From Flavobacterium gelatinilyticum (lineage in GTDB: Bacteria > Bacteroidota > Bacteroidia > Flavobacteriales > Flavobacteriaceae), in the NCBI RefSeq assembly GCF_027111295.1, contig NZ_CP114287.1, positions 2,728,001-2,792,000 on the forward strand: DNA of 64,000 nucleotides, given 5' to 3'. This document shows positions 36,615 to 47,644 of the stretch, in pieces. Numbering within the stretch: the first letter of the stretch is position 1; every line of letters begins with the position of its first letter. The notes under the pieces were generated by a model that made no database searches, had not been told where the DNA came from, and worked only from the letters and a program-made list of their open reading frames with translations. Made by a program: the position numbers and the translations under genes.

Positions 36615-37234
36615 GAAACTATAAAATATACTTTTTAGTAATCATTGTATGTTTTGTAAGCTGTTCTAAAGATTCAAAAAAGCAAATATTAGAAGTCACA
36701 AATGAGATTTCAAACAAAATAGAAAGTATTTCCGAAAGCACTGTTGAGACTGTAAAAGAGTATAAAAATTCGATTGTAGATAAAATTGCAACAACCGAGG
36801 TTCCTGTCGAAAATACAGTTGTTTTAAAAGACAGTATTATTGAAAAGAAAATCGAAAACGAAAAATTTTTAGGGATCACCTATTTCAAAAATTTTATTGC
36901 AGAATGCAAAACCGGAGAGACTTTAACTCAAAAAGAACTGATTGAAAACCATAATATTCCTGCGGATGGAATAAAACTAATAAAGAGCATTACCAAAACA
37001 GCCGAAGATGAAATTGAAATAAAATGGAAATCAACGTGGTTTATTGAAAAAATTTCGGATGCGAAATTTACCGATGCAAAAATAAAATTCAAGTTTGAAG
37101 CCAATAAAATGTATACTTCCGGAAATGCAATAGGAATTAAGTACAAAAAGAAAATCTATACTGATCTAATCATAATTGGAACAAAAGCGTATATACCGAG
37201 CGTAAAAGGTTATCACTGGAAAATTGGAAAATGA
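36611..37234 (+). CDS. Uncharacterised lipoprotein
   Basis: The 207-residue protein has a lipoprotein signal (hydrophobic residues 6-17, FVSC at 15-18), a helical Ser/Glu/Lys-rich segment (about 20-75, possibly coiled coil) and a C-terminal globular part of about 120 residues with alternating beta-like pattern. No family is recognised. It sits between yhhQ and tag with four-base overlaps on both sides. Confidence 0.7.
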   Translation: MRNYKIYFLVIIVCFVSCSKDSKKQILEVTNEISNKIESISESTVETVKEYKNSIVDKIATTEVPVENTVVLKDSIIEKKIENEKFLGITYFKNFIAECKTGETLTQKELIENHNIPADGIKLIKSITKTAEDEIEIKWKSTWFIEKISDAKFTDAKIKFKFEANKMYTSGNAIGIKYKKKIYTDLIIIGTKAYIPSVKGYHWKIGK

Positions 37235-37797
37235 TGGAAGACAAAATTAGATGCAGCTGGTGTACAGCAAGTGATTTATACAAAAAATACCATGATGAAG
37301 AATGGGGCGTTCCGGTTTATGACGACCCAACTTTATTCGAATTTTTAATTCTTGAAACTTTTCAAGCTGGATTGAGCTGGATCACGATTTTAAACAAAAG
37401 AGAAAATTTCAGAGCCGCTTTTGATTATTTCGATTATAAAAAAATGGCTGATTATTCTGAAGATAAAATCGAAGAATTAATGCAGAACACTGGAATTATT
37501 CGGAACAAATTAAAAATTAAAGCTGCCGTTTCAAACGCTCAGGCATTTATGAAGGTTCAGGAAGAATTTGGAACTTTCTCTGATTATATCTGGAAATATA
37601 CTGATGGAAAACCTATCATAAATAATCTGAAAAATTCAAAAGATGCTCCGGCCACTACTCCGCTATCAGATGAAATCAGCAAAGATTTAAAAAAACGCGG
37701 CTTCAAATTTGTCGGTTCAACCGTTATCTACGCTCACATGCAGGCAACCGGAATGGTCAATGATCATACGGAAGACTGCTGGACGAGAATAAAGTAA
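37231..37797 (+). CDS. tag: DNA-3-methyladenine glycosylase I
   Basis: The 188-residue protein matches Tag: RCSWC at the start and HTEDCW near the end supply zinc-binding Cys and His, and YHDEEWGVPVYDD contains the active-site Glu and Trp. LILETFQAGLSWITIL and GFKFVGSTVIYAHMQATGMVNDH are family hallmarks. It removes 3-methyladenine from alkylated DNA. The first ATG (37231) overlaps the lipoprotein stop. A second ATG follows directly. Confidence 0.95.
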   Translation: MMEDKIRCSWCTASDLYKKYHDEEWGVPVYDDPTLFEFLILETFQAGLSWITILNKRENFRAAFDYFDYKKMADYSEDKIEELMQNTGIIRNKLKIKAAVSNAQAFMKVQEEFGTFSDYIWKYTDGKPIINNLKNSKDAPATTPLSDEISKDLKKRGFKFVGSTVIYAHMQATGMVNDHTEDCWTRIK

Positions 37798-37802
37798 TTT
37801 TT

Positions 37803-37898
37803 TGTTTCAGGTTTCAGGTTTCAGGTTATATTGCGACTGAAATACGAATGAAAAATTCGCCCTGCCAACAACTTGAAACCTGAAACATGAAACTTTTT
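37803..37898 (+). repeat. GTTTCAGGTTTCAGG-type interspersed repeat
   Basis: Three near-copies of GTTTCAG (37805-37827) face an inverse AACTTGAAACCTGAAACATGAAAC in the region 37870-37893, so an imperfect hairpin is possible. A related unit lies at 44222-44245. It occupies the gap between tag and the thiamine operon promoter. Confidence 0.6.
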
Positions 37899-37921
37899 TA
37901 AACTTCCAAACAAAAATTTTC

Positions 37922-37929
37922 TATATTTG
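37922..37929 (+). promoter_or_regulatory. -7 element of the thiamine operon
   Basis: TATATTTG fits TAnnTTTG and lies just before the TPP riboswitch. No clear -33 box. Confidence 0.6.
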
Positions 37930-37935
37930 CTTCAC

Positions 37936-38018
37936 ACTTTAGGGGTGTCTACAACTTGTAGGCTGAGATTTTACCCTCTGAACCTGATCTAGTTCATACT
38001 AGCGTAGGGAAAAGTAAG
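37936..38018 (+). ncRNA. TPP riboswitch (THI element) of the thi operon
   Basis: The conserved TPP-aptamer segments appear in order: GGGGTGTC, GGCTGAGATT, ACCCTCTGAACCTGATC and TACTAGCGTAGGGAA. It lies at the 5' end of the thiSC... transcript. No terminator follows. Instead a hairpin AACGCAT/ATGCGTT (about 38030-38048) and a helix that can cover the thiS start codon follow, which suggests control of translation. Confidence 0.95.
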
Positions 38019-38054
38019 ATGACTTCTTAAACGCATTTCTATGCGTTATTGTAG

Positions 38055-38094
38055 CCATTCCTATTGTGTATCTATACACTAAACTCAAAAAGGA

Positions 38095-38098
<4 letters not shown>
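38055..38098 (+). promoter_or_regulatory. Candidate start-codon-sequestering helix of thiS
   Basis: CCATTCCT (38055-38062) is the exact complement of AGGAATGG (38091-38098), which contains the thiS ATG at 38095. A 5-bp hairpin GTGTA(TCTA)TACAC (38066-38079) sits in the loop. This looks like the expression platform of the riboswitch. Confidence 0.65.
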
Positions 38099-40225
<2,127 letters not shown>

Positions 40226-40226
<1 letters not shown>

Positions 40227-40281
40227 TGAGATGAGATTTGTAAAATGTGAAATGCAATAATTTTCACATTTTACATCTCAC
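40226..40281 (+). repeat. Long hairpin between thiC and the tenI-like gene
   Basis: GTGAGATG..TGTAAAATGTGAAA pairs with TTTCACATTTTACATCTCAC in the second half (40262-40281). It uses the same ACATTTTACATCTCAC words as the repeat before thiC. A transcript would form a stem of about 20 bp. Confidence 0.65.
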
Positions 40282-40299
40282 AAAAAGCATTTTACAATT

Positions 40300-40911
40300 A
40301 TGATTTTGATTACGAATCCTTTTTTTGTTGAAGGCGAAATAGACATTCTTCACTCTTTGTTAGAGGAAGGATTGTCTTTGCTTCATGTTCGGAAACCTGA
40401 TTTTTCTGAGTTGGAAATGGCACAGTTTATCCATCAAATAAAATTGGAATTTAGATCCTATTTGGTTTTGCATACTCATCATCAATTAGGGGAAGATTTT
40501 GGTATTGAAAGATTTCATTTCTCTGAAAAAGAAAGAAAAATGCCGAATGACTTTCCTGCAAGGTTTTCAAAACCTTGTAGGTCTAAATCAACGTCAACAC
40601 ATTCAATAAGCGATTTCAATTCTTTATCAACTGAATTTAATTATGCTTTTCTGAGTCCCGTATTTAAAAGTATTTCTAAAGAAAATTATTATCCCGAAAA
40701 AGATCTTTTCAAAGAAATAAAATCAAGAAAAAATCATAAAACAAAAATGGTCGCTTTGGGCGGAATTGATTCTGAAAATGTCCAAAAAGTTCTCGAAAAA
40801 GGTTTCGACGATGTCGCGCTTTTAGGTAGTATTTGGAAGAATGAAAATCCATTAAAACAATTTAAATTATGTCAACAGATCGTCCTTTCGTACTCTCAAT
40901 CGCAGGTTTAG
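40300..40911 (+). CDS. TenI/ThiE-like protein
   Basis: The 203-residue protein belongs to the thiamine phosphate synthase/TenI superfamily: LHVRKPDFSE (phosphate/pyrimidine side), YAFLSPVFKSISK and ALGGIDSENV. It has LSPVF in place of the GPIF.T of ThiE, and the true thiE is downstream, so it is more likely a TenI-type thiazole tautomerase or a divergent paralogue. A 27-bp palindrome (40555-40581) inserts nine codons, PARFSKPCR, in a loop. It overlaps thiD by 43 bases. Confidence 0.8.
   Translation: MILITNPFFVEGEIDILHSLLEEGLSLLHVRKPDFSELEMAQFIHQIKLEFRSYLVLHTHHQLGEDFGIERFHFSEKERKMPNDFPARFSKPCRSKSTSTHSISDFNSLSTEFNYAFLSPVFKSISKENYYPEKDLFKEIKSRKNHKTKMVALGGIDSENVQKVLEKGFDDVALLGSIWKNENPLKQFKLCQQIVLSYSQSQV
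40555..40581 (+). repeat. In-frame palindromic insertion in the tenI-like gene
   Basis: A 27-base palindrome with 13-base arms (CCTGCAAGGTTTT and AAAACCTTGTAGG, one G-T pair when folded, central C). Its length is nine codons, so the frame is preserved. Confidence 0.75.
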
Positions 40912-41609
40912 ATCCGTCGGGTGGTGCCGGAATTTTAGCTGACATCAAAACATTTGAACAGCATAAAGTAACCGGTTTTGCTATTTCGACAGCCAATACC
41001 ATTCAGACTGAAAATCAATTTTATGAAATTCAGTGGACAGATTTGAGTTTTGTGATTCGTTCCATCGAAACGTTGTTTTTGAATTATAAAATCAAAGTAG
41101 TAAAAATTGGAATTTTACCTTCTTTATATGATTTAAACCGAATAGTTTCGACTATAAAACTGCTTTCTCCAACAACAAAAATTGTTTGGGATCCCGTTTT
41201 GAAATCGTCCACCAAATTTGAATTTATGAATATTGAAGATTGTTTAGATTTAGATAAAATACTCTCAAAAATCGATTTAATAACGCCAAATTATCCTGAA
41301 GCCGAAATTCTATTTCCTGATTTCATTTCGAAAGAAAATAAATTTCCAACGAACATTTTGTTGAAAGGCGGACACAATGAAAAATCCTTAGGGACAGATC
41401 GTTTATTTCTAAAAGATGAAGTTTTAGAATTGCTTCCTTCAGGAAAAAACTGCTTTGAAAAACACGGATCAGGTTGTGTACTTTCTTCTGCAATTGCTTC
41501 CAATTTAGCTTTAAATCAAACGCTAAAAGAAGCCTGTAAAAATGCTAAAATCTATATCGAAAATTACCTGAGTTCAACACCAACTTTAATCGGATATCAT
41601 TATGTATAG
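40869..41609 (+). CDS. thiD: Hydroxymethylpyrimidine/phosphomethylpyrimidine kinase ThiD
   Basis: The 246-residue ribokinase-fold enzyme phosphorylates HMP and HMP-P to HMP-PP. Evidence is VLSIAGLDPSGGAGILADIKTF at the start (N-terminal substrate and glycine motif), VWDPVLKSS, LITPNYPEAE and KHGSGCVLSSAIASNLAL (catalytic Cys/anion hole). Its ATG lies inside the previous gene, an overlap of 43 bases, and it overlaps thiE by 8. Confidence 0.93.
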   Translation: MSTDRPFVLSIAGLDPSGGAGILADIKTFEQHKVTGFAISTANTIQTENQFYEIQWTDLSFVIRSIETLFLNYKIKVVKIGILPSLYDLNRIVSTIKLLSPTTKIVWDPVLKSSTKFEFMNIEDCLDLDKILSKIDLITPNYPEAEILFPDFISKENKFPTNILLKGGHNEKSLGTDRLFLKDEVLELLPSGKNCFEKHGSGCVLSSAIASNLALNQTLKEACKNAKIYIENYLSSTPTLIGYHYV

Positions 41610-42240
41610 CAAACTTCAATATATCTCGCAGGGCGAAACCATCGAAAAACAATTGTACAATATTCATCAGGCGCTTGATGCGGGATGCAATTGGGTACAA
41701 ATGCGTTTTAAAAACCAAACACAAAAAGACGCTTTCACTTTAGCAAAAGCGGTAAAACCATTATGCGAAAAATACACCGCCAATTTTATTGTAAACGACA
41801 ATTTACATCTTACCAAAGAAATTGACGCAGACGGTATTCATCTAGGCTTAACTGATACCAAAATCGACGAAGCAAGAGCTTATTTAGGCGCTTCAAAAGT
41901 GATTGGAGGAACTGCCAATACTTTTGAAGATATTGAAAATCATGTCAAAAACGGTTGTGATTATATTGGATTAGGTCCTTTCCGCTTTACTGCGACAAAA
42001 GAAAAACTAAGTCCAATTTTAGGTTTAGCGGGCTATTTTGATATTCTTCAAAAATTAAAAAAAAATAAAATCAATATTCCGGTTTATGCTATTGGAGGCA
42101 TCACATTGCAAGATGTGAGTCCGTTAATGGAGACTGGAATTCATGGAATTGCCGTTTCTGGAATCATTACCGAAAGTGATGAAAAAGAAAAATTAATTCA
42201 ACAACTAAACGAAAAATTATATGCAGACATCATTGTTTAA
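41602..42240 (+). CDS. thiE: Thiamine phosphate synthase ThiE
   Basis: The 212-residue TIM barrel joins HMP-PP and thiazole phosphate. Hallmarks are WVQMRFKN (family QLRxK variant), [35 protein letters not shown] and [11 protein letters not shown]. Compared with the upstream paralogue it keeps the GPxxxT signature of true ThiE. It overlaps thiD by 8 bases and thiG by 20. Confidence 0.93.
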   Translation: MYSKLQYISQGETIEKQLYNIHQALDAGCNWVQMRFKNQTQKDAFTLAKAVKPLCEKYTANFIVNDNLHLTKEIDADGIHLGLTDTKIDEARAYLGASKVIGGTANTFEDIENHVKNGCDYIGLGPFRFTATKEKLSPILGLAGYFDILQKLKKNKINIPVYAIGGITLQDVSPLMETGIHGIAVSGIITESDEKEKLIQQLNEKLYADIIV

Positions 42241-42997
42241 TATAGGAGTCAAAACCTTTAAATCCCGCTTATTTCTTGGAACGGGAAAATTTGGTTCGAA
42301 TGAAGACATGGAGAACGCCATTTTAGCCTCAGAAAGTGAATTGGTAACCGTTGCCTTAAAACGCATTGATTTAGAAACCGATACTGATGCTATTTTATCG
42401 CATTTAAAACATCCGAATATCAATTTATTACCAAATACGTCTGGAGCGCGAAATGCCAAAGAAGCTGTTTTTGCTGCGCAATTGGCTCGTGAAGCATTAG
42501 AAACCAATTGGGTAAAATTAGAAATTCACCCCGATCCAAAATATTTAATGCCCGATCCGATTGAAACTTTAAAAGCAACCGAAGAATTGGCAAAATTGGG
42601 TTTCATCGTACTTCCCTACATTCACGCCGATCCTGTTTTATGCAAACATTTAGAAAGTGCCGGAACTGCTGCTGTAATGCCACTAGGCTCGCCAATTGGA
42701 AGTAACAAAGGTTTAAAAACGATTGATTTCTTAGAAATAATCATCGAACAAAGTACGGTTCCAGTTATTGTCGATGCCGGAATTGGAGCGCCTTCTGATG
42801 CTGCAAAAGCAATGGAAATTGGTGCCGATGCTGTTCTGGTAAATACTGCCATCGCCGTTGCCGGAAATCCAAGTTTAATGGCTGAGGCTTTTAAGGAAGC
42901 TGTTATTGCAGGAAGAAAGGCTTTTGAAGCTAAAGTTGCGAATCAGCAACATTATGCTTCGGCTTCTAGTCCTTTGACTTCTTTTCTTTATGAATAA
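42221..42997 (+). CDS. thiG: Thiazole synthase ThiG
   Basis: The 258-residue protein forms the thiazole ring from DXP, dehydroglycine and ThiS thiocarboxylate. Family motifs are [48 protein letters not shown] (Schiff-base Lys), [13 protein letters not shown] and [28 protein letters not shown]. Standard length. Start overlaps thiE by 20 bases. Confidence 0.98.
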   Translation: MQTSLFNIGVKTFKSRLFLGTGKFGSNEDMENAILASESELVTVALKRIDLETDTDAILSHLKHPNINLLPNTSGARNAKEAVFAAQLAREALETNWVKLEIHPDPKYLMPDPIETLKATEELAKLGFIVLPYIHADPVLCKHLESAGTAAVMPLGSPIGSNKGLKTIDFLEIIIEQSTVPVIVDAGIGAPSDAAKAMEIGADAVLVNTAIAVAGNPSLMAEAFKEAVIAGRKAFEAKVANQQHYASASSPLTSFLYE

Positions 42998-43002
42998 TTT
43001 TT

Positions 43003-43092
43003 TTTCAAACGCAAAGTCCGCAAAGACAAGCGCGAAGAACGCAAAGCTTTGTGAACCTTGCGTAAAACTTTGCGCTCTTTGCGGTTAAACAT
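43003..43092 (+). repeat. CGCAAAG-type hairpin repeat between thiG and thiH
   Basis: CGCAAAGTCCGCAAAG and CGCAAAGC face CTTTGCGCTCTTTGCGG in inverse orientation, giving a long imperfect palindrome that fills the whole gap up to the thiH start codon. Confidence 0.7.
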
Positions 43093-43093
43093 T

Positions 43094-44221
43094 ATGAAAA
43101 CATTCAAATCTATTTTTGAGCAATACAATTGGGATGAAATCCAATCCAGAATATACAAAACCACATCAAAAGATGTCGAACGAACTTTGGCTAAAACCAA
43201 ATACAACATCGATGATTTTTTGACTTTAATCTCTCCTATTGCTCAAAATTATCTAGAACAAATGGCACAAAAATGCCATGAAATCACCAAGAAACGTTTT
43301 GGGAAAACCATTCAAATGTACGCACCTCTTTATCTAAGCAACGAATGCCAAAATATTTGCACTTATTGCGGATTTAGTTTAGACAATAAAATCAAAAGAA
43401 AAACACTTTCTAACGCTGAAATAAAACTCGAAGTCGAAGCCTTAAAAAATACTGGTTTTGATCATATTTTGCTGGTTACGGGTGAAGCAAATTATACCGT
43501 AAACATTAATTATTTTCTGAATGCAATTAATTTAATCAAAGAAGATTTTTCGATTATTTCTGTTGAAGTGCAGCCGCTTTCAACAGAAGATTATGAGCGT
43601 TTACATGATGCTGGAGTATATTCGGTTTTGGTTTATCAGGAAACGTATCATCAGGAAATTTACAAAAAGTATCATACGAAAGGCAAAAAATCAAACTTCG
43701 ATTATCGATTGGAAACTCCCGACCGAATTGGAACTGCTGGAATTCATAAAATTGGTTTGGGCGTTTTATTAGGTTTGGAAGATTGGCGAACGGATAGTTT
43801 TTTCAATGCTTTGCATTTAGATTATTTGCAGAAGAAATATTGGCAGACAAAATATTCGGTTTCTTTTCCGCGTCTTCGTCCTGCTGAAGGTATTATCGAA
43901 CCTAATTTCATTATGGATGACAAAGATTTAACACAGTTAATTTGCGCTTACCGTTTATGGAATGAAGATTTGGAAATCTCGATTTCAACGCGTGAAAACG
44001 AAAAATTCAGAAACAACATAATTCCAATTGGCGTTACGAGTATGAGTGCAGGTTCTAAAACCAATCCGGGCGGATATGTGGTCGATCCGCAGTCTTTGGA
44101 ACAATTCGAAATCAGTGATGAACGATCTGCTGAAGAAATTTCAAAAATTATAAAAAAAGCAGGTTATGAACCAGTTTGGAAAGATTGGGACAGAAGTTTT
44201 AGTTTCAAACGTAAAATTTGA
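43094..44221 (+). CDS. thiH: 2-iminoacetate synthase ThiH
   Basis: I choose the ATG at 43094 (375 residues). A longer frame from 43058 runs through the repeat. ThiH is a radical SAM enzyme that cleaves tyrosine to dehydroglycine and p-cresol. The cluster motif is CQNICTYCGF (C-X3-C-X2-C), with SVEVQPLSTEDYERL, VYQETYH and SVSFPRLRPAEG as family marks. ThiH in place of glycine oxidase ThiO implies the tyrosine route. Confidence 0.96.
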   Translation: MKTFKSIFEQYNWDEIQSRIYKTTSKDVERTLAKTKYNIDDFLTLISPIAQNYLEQMAQKCHEITKKRFGKTIQMYAPLYLSNECQNICTYCGFSLDNKIKRKTLSNAEIKLEVEALKNTGFDHILLVTGEANYTVNINYFLNAINLIKEDFSIISVEVQPLSTEDYERLHDAGVYSVLVYQETYHQEIYKKYHTKGKKSNFDYRLETPDRIGTAGIHKIGLGVLLGLEDWRTDSFFNALHLDYLQKKYWQTKYSVSFPRLRPAEGIIEPNFIMDDKDLTQLICAYRLWNEDLEISISTRENEKFRNNIIPIGVTSMSAGSKTNPGGYVVDPQSLEQFEISDERSAEEISKIIKKAGYEPVWKDWDRSFSFKRKI

Positions 44222-44281
44222 AGTTTCAGGTTTCAGGTTTCAAGTTTTACAAACAACATTTTACATTTTACAATTCACAAA
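44222..44281 (+). repeat. GTTTCAGGTTTCAGG / TTTTACA repeat between thiH and thiF
   Basis: Three GTTTCA units followed by three near-copies of ACATTTTACA directly before thiF. These are the same words as in the repeats at 37803 and 38363. Confidence 0.55.
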
Positions 44282-44992
44282 ATGAGCATCATAAAAGAAT
44301 TCCTTCGTTACAACAGACAAACTATACTTCCCGAAATTGGCGATGAAGGTCAGGAAAAACTAAAAAAAGCACGTATTTTAGTTATTGGCGCGGGCGGTTT
44401 AGGCTGTCCGATTTTACAATATATTGCTACTGCTGGAGTTGGATTTATTGGAATTATGGATTTTGACACCATTGAAATTCACAACCTTCACAGACAAATT
44501 TTATATACTGAAAGTGAAATTGGAAAGCATAAAGCAATTGTTGCACAAAAAGTAGTTTCTAAATTAAACCCGTTGATTGAAGCTGTTTCGATTAATGAAA
44601 AATTAACCGCTGAAAATGCTTCAAAAATCATCGAACAATATGATATTGTTGTCGATGGTTCGGATAATTTTTCGACTCGTTATTTAGTAAATGATACTTG
44701 CGTTGAATTGAAAAAGCCTTTAGTTTATGGAAGTATTTTAAAGTTTGAAGGACAAATTGCGGTTTTTAATCATAACGGAAGCAAAAATTTGCGTGATTTA
44801 TTTCCGGAAATGCCAGATCCAAAAGATGTTCCGAATTGTAATTTAAATGGTGTTTTAGGAACATTGCCAGGAATTATTGGAAATATGATGGCGCACGAAA
44901 CGCTGAAATTAATTTTAGAATTGCCAACTTTAAACAATGAATTGGTAATCTTCAATACTTTAAACTGGAATTTTATAAAACTGAATTTCTAA
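44282..44992 (+). CDS. thiF: ThiF/MoeB-type adenylyltransferase
   Basis: The 236-residue E1-like enzyme adenylates the ThiS C-terminus. It has RYNRQTILPEIGDEGQEKL, the nucleotide loop GAGGLGCPILQYIA, DFDTIEIHNLHRQ and VDGSDNFSTRYLVND. Only a single Cys (PNC) is present in the crossover region, and no C-terminal CXXC zinc pair is seen, so it is a short form. As the last gene in the thi operon it most likely serves ThiS. It overlaps the convergent MOSC gene by 4 bases. Confidence 0.9.
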   Translation: MSIIKEFLRYNRQTILPEIGDEGQEKLKKARILVIGAGGLGCPILQYIATAGVGFIGIMDFDTIEIHNLHRQILYTESEIGKHKAIVAQKVVSKLNPLIEAVSINEKLTAENASKIIEQYDIVVDGSDNFSTRYLVNDTCVELKKPLVYGSILKFEGQIAVFNHNGSKNLRDLFPEMPDPKDVPNCNLNGVLGTLPGIIGNMMAHETLKLILELPTLNNELVIFNTLNWNFIKLNF

Positions 44993-45783
44993 AAAATAAC
45001 CTCATCGCCAACGCTAATAATTCCCGAGTTCAGACTCACAAGATTAGTTCCAAATAAAACTGAATTATCTACATTTCTATATTTACTCAAGGTTTTTAGA
45101 GGTTCTTTTTTCACAATTCCTTTCTGCGGATCGTTGTTTACCATAATACATCTTCCGCAGGGTTTTATGTTTTTAAACTGAACTCCGCCAATTGTAAAAG
45201 ACTTAAAATCATCCTCTTCATGCGCATTTTTTGTACTAATAACGATATTCGGACGAAATCTTTTAATGGTGATTTTTTCTTCTAATTTTTCATTTAAAAA
45301 ATCAAGACTTTCTGATCCAATTAATAAATACGGATAACCATCGGCCAAACTCACATTGAAAGTTTCTTTTAATCTCGAACTTTCATGCTTTCTGTCTCCA
45401 ATTTTTATAATTTTTACCAATCTGCAATTAAAGCCTAGTTTATCGCTAAACCATTTTGAAGCGTTTTTATTTACTTCAAAAACTTCACTTTTATCGTCCC
45501 AAACTTGAGATTCTATTGCATTTTCTAAATGCTCATTTGTAGAAAATTCGTGCGTTTCTCCTTCAAAAGTAATTTTAATTGTATCATCATAAATTTCAGG
45601 ATAAAACTGACTCATTATCGGATATTCCCTTTGTGTAACATGAACATTTTCAGCATTAATCAGCATCCATCTTCGGTCGTTTTCAAATCCCATTTCTTCG
45701 GCATTGGCGCTTTTTAAGCTAATGCCCGCTAAACTTTTTATCGGATAGATATAGATTTCTTTTACACTGTAAATTACACTCAT
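44989..45783 (-). CDS. MOSC-domain protein
   Basis: The 264-residue protein has an N-terminal MOSC beta-barrel (IYPIKSLAGISL, GFENDRRWMLI) and a C-terminal MOSC domain with FRPNIVIST and KPCGRCIMVNNDPQKG, where Cys near the end may bind a molybdenum-cofactor sulfur. It is related to YcbX/mARC proteins, which reduce N-hydroxylated compounds, but here there is no fused ferredoxin. Start at 45783. The partner reductase is unknown. Confidence 0.88.
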   Translation of the reverse strand: MSVIYSVKEIYIYPIKSLAGISLKSANAEEMGFENDRRWMLINAENVHVTQREYPIMSQFYPEIYDDTIKITFEGETHEFSTNEHLENAIESQVWDDKSEVFEVNKNASKWFSDKLGFNCRLVKIIKIGDRKHESSRLKETFNVSLADGYPYLLIGSESLDFLNEKLEEKITIKRFRPNIVISTKNAHEEDDFKSFTIGGVQFKNIKPCGRCIMVNNDPQKGIVKKEPLKTLSKYRNVDNSVLFGTNLVSLNSGIISVGDEVIF

Positions 45784-45958
45784 TTTATTTTTAGTTTTTT
45801 CTAAATAGCATTCGTAAATTCTATTATTGTAAAATTAAGTTTTAATTTTTAAAAACATAGAAACCATATTATCACTTAGTTAGAACAAGACAAACTTTTT
45901 ATCAAGTCTTTTTCACTAAAAAAACATCATAAAACACCCTGTATTGTAGTCTTATTCT

Positions 45959-45966
45959 TATATTTG
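45959..45966 (+). promoter_or_regulatory. -7 element for the PAP2 gene
   Basis: TATATTTG fits TAnnTTTG, 19 bases before the ATG at 45986. It rules out a longer start at 45974 as likely. Confidence 0.55.
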
Positions 45967-45985
45967 CAGTCTTTTGTTTATTTTT

Positions 45986-46951
45986 ATGAAAAAATTATTT
46001 ATTGCATTTATATTTTTACTTGGCTGCCAATACATAAATTCACAAGCCAAAGATACTCTAATTGATGGTTCCAAGCATCAGATATATGAACTTCCAAATG
46101 GTGAAATTTATACTTATGACAGACCACGATTCTTTGATTTTATAACCAAACTGCCTAAAGATTTTACCGGAACAATAAAAGGTATTGGAGAAAAAGAAAA
46201 TCTTATTGCTCTTGGGGCTGCTACTGTAACAACAGTTGCCTTACTCCCGGCAGATCAATACTTAACAGATCGTTCCCGCGAAATAGGCGGAAAATTAGGA
46301 ATGGCTCCGGTTGCCCGGTATAAAACTTTTGGTCCTTTAAGTAATATTCCTCCAGATATTCCATCGGCAATTTATTTAATAGGAAATGGTACGACCCCAA
46401 TTTTATTAAGTATGGGTTTTACAGCTTATGGATTAATCAATAATGATTACAGGTCATTGCACACAGCTTCTGGTTTAATAGAAAGTATTGCAATATCGGG
46501 CATTTTCAGCCAGACAATAAAAAGAATTTCCGGAAGACAAAGTCCATCTGATACTGAAGGTGGAGTTCCGGGAGGAGAATGGAATCCTTTTCCAAGTTTT
46601 AAAGCCTATGCAAACAATACTCCGAATTACGATGCTTTTCCATCAGGACATGTAATGACTGCCACATCGGCATTATATGTTATATTAGGAAATTATCCCG
46701 AAGTAAAATGGATTAAACCAGTTGGTTTTGGTTTAATAGGAATTCTAGGGTTCCAAATGGCACAGAGTCATGTACACTGGGTATCTGATTATCCGGTAGC
46801 TCTTGTAATGGGGTATATTATTGGTAAAAATATTGCCAAAAGAAAAATGAAAAAAAGTGAACTGCTAACCGAAAACAAAAAATACAGTTATGATTTTAAT
46901 GCTTCCAGAAATAATGGGTTTAACATGCTGAAATTAACGATAACTTTTTAA
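45986..46951 (+). CDS. PAP2-family phosphatase, exported
   Basis: From the ATG at 45986 it has 321 residues. A signal peptide (residues 1-18, LLGCQYINSQ) suggests export, possibly as a lipoprotein with Cys 13. The PAP2 motifs are KRISGRQSPSD, PSGHVMTATSA and SHVHWVSDYPVA, covering the three catalytic boxes (Lys/Arg, His, His/Asp). It has several weak hydrophobic helices. It may act on lipid or undecaprenyl phosphates. It is monocistronic. Confidence 0.88.
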   Translation: MKKLFIAFIFLLGCQYINSQAKDTLIDGSKHQIYELPNGEIYTYDRPRFFDFITKLPKDFTGTIKGIGEKENLIALGAATVTTVALLPADQYLTDRSREIGGKLGMAPVARYKTFGPLSNIPPDIPSAIYLIGNGTTPILLSMGFTAYGLINNDYRSLHTASGLIESIAISGIFSQTIKRISGRQSPSDTEGGVPGGEWNPFPSFKAYANNTPNYDAFPSGHVMTATSALYVILGNYPEVKWIKPVGFGLIGILGFQMAQSHVHWVSDYPVALVMGYIIGKNIAKRKMKKSELLTENKKYSYDFNASRNNGFNMLKLTITF

Positions 46952-46977
46952 GCTTTCTCATACAAAAGCTGTTTGAT

Positions 46978-47619
46978 TTAAGGATTGTTTTTCAAAATTT
47001 CCATAAATTCTTCACGATCAATTTCCCTGCAGCCTAAACTGTCTAAATGTGGATTGTAAACCTGACAATCTAATAGTTTATAATTTTCGGCTTGTAAATG
47101 TCTTACCAAAGATATAAAAGCCACTTTTGAAGCATTTGAAACTTTCGAAAACATACTTTCGCCACAAAAAACATGTCCCAAATCGATCCCATATAAACCG
47201 CCAACCAGATCGCCTTCCTGCCATACTTCAACCGATTTTGCGATTCCCTGACGATGAAGTTCACAATATGATTCGACTATATCATCTGAAATCCAGGTTC
47301 CGTCCTGACCGTCTCGTTGTATTTTCTGGCAGTTCGAAATTACTTCTTTGAAATTGGTATTAAAGGTAACCGTAAAATGCTTTCGGTTTAAAATATTCCG
47401 CATGCTTTTAGAAATCACTAATTCATCTAAAAACAAAACCATACGAGGATCCGGAGCCCACCAAAGAATAGGTTCTCCTTCATTAAACCAAGGAAAAATA
47501 CCTTTTTTGTAGGCCAGCTTTAAGCGTTCGGGGCTTAAATCACCGCCAACTGCCAGAATGCCTTCTTCATCGGCTTCGGAAACGGGCGGGAAATATAAAT
47601 TATCAAATAAGAAATACAT
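46978..47619 (-). CDS. aat: Leucyl/phenylalanyl-tRNA-protein transferase
   Basis: The 213-residue protein adds Leu or Phe to proteins with N-terminal Lys or Arg, feeding them to ClpS/ClpAP. Family marks are FPPVSEADEEGILAVGGDLSPERL, YKKGIFPWFNEGEPILWWAPDPRMVLF, GTWISDDIVESYCELH and GGLYGIDLGHVFCGESMFS. Standard length. The following 160 bases to the next gene hold an intergenic repeat. Confidence 0.97.
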   Translation of the reverse strand: MYFLFDNLYFPPVSEADEEGILAVGGDLSPERLKLAYKKGIFPWFNEGEPILWWAPDPRMVLFLDELVISKSMRNILNRKHFTVTFNTNFKEVISNCQKIQRDGQDGTWISDDIVESYCELHRQGIAKSVEVWQEGDLVGGLYGIDLGHVFCGESMFSKVSNASKVAFISLVRHLQAENYKLLDCQVYNPHLDSLGCREIDREEFMEILKNNP

Positions 47620-47644
47620 TTTTTAAAATAATCAATAGTTTAAA

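Noticed and set aside
37803..37898. Possible CRISPR-like array of GTTTCAGG units
   Set aside because: The units are in contact without unique spacers, and the second half is inverse, so it is a hairpin-forming repeat.
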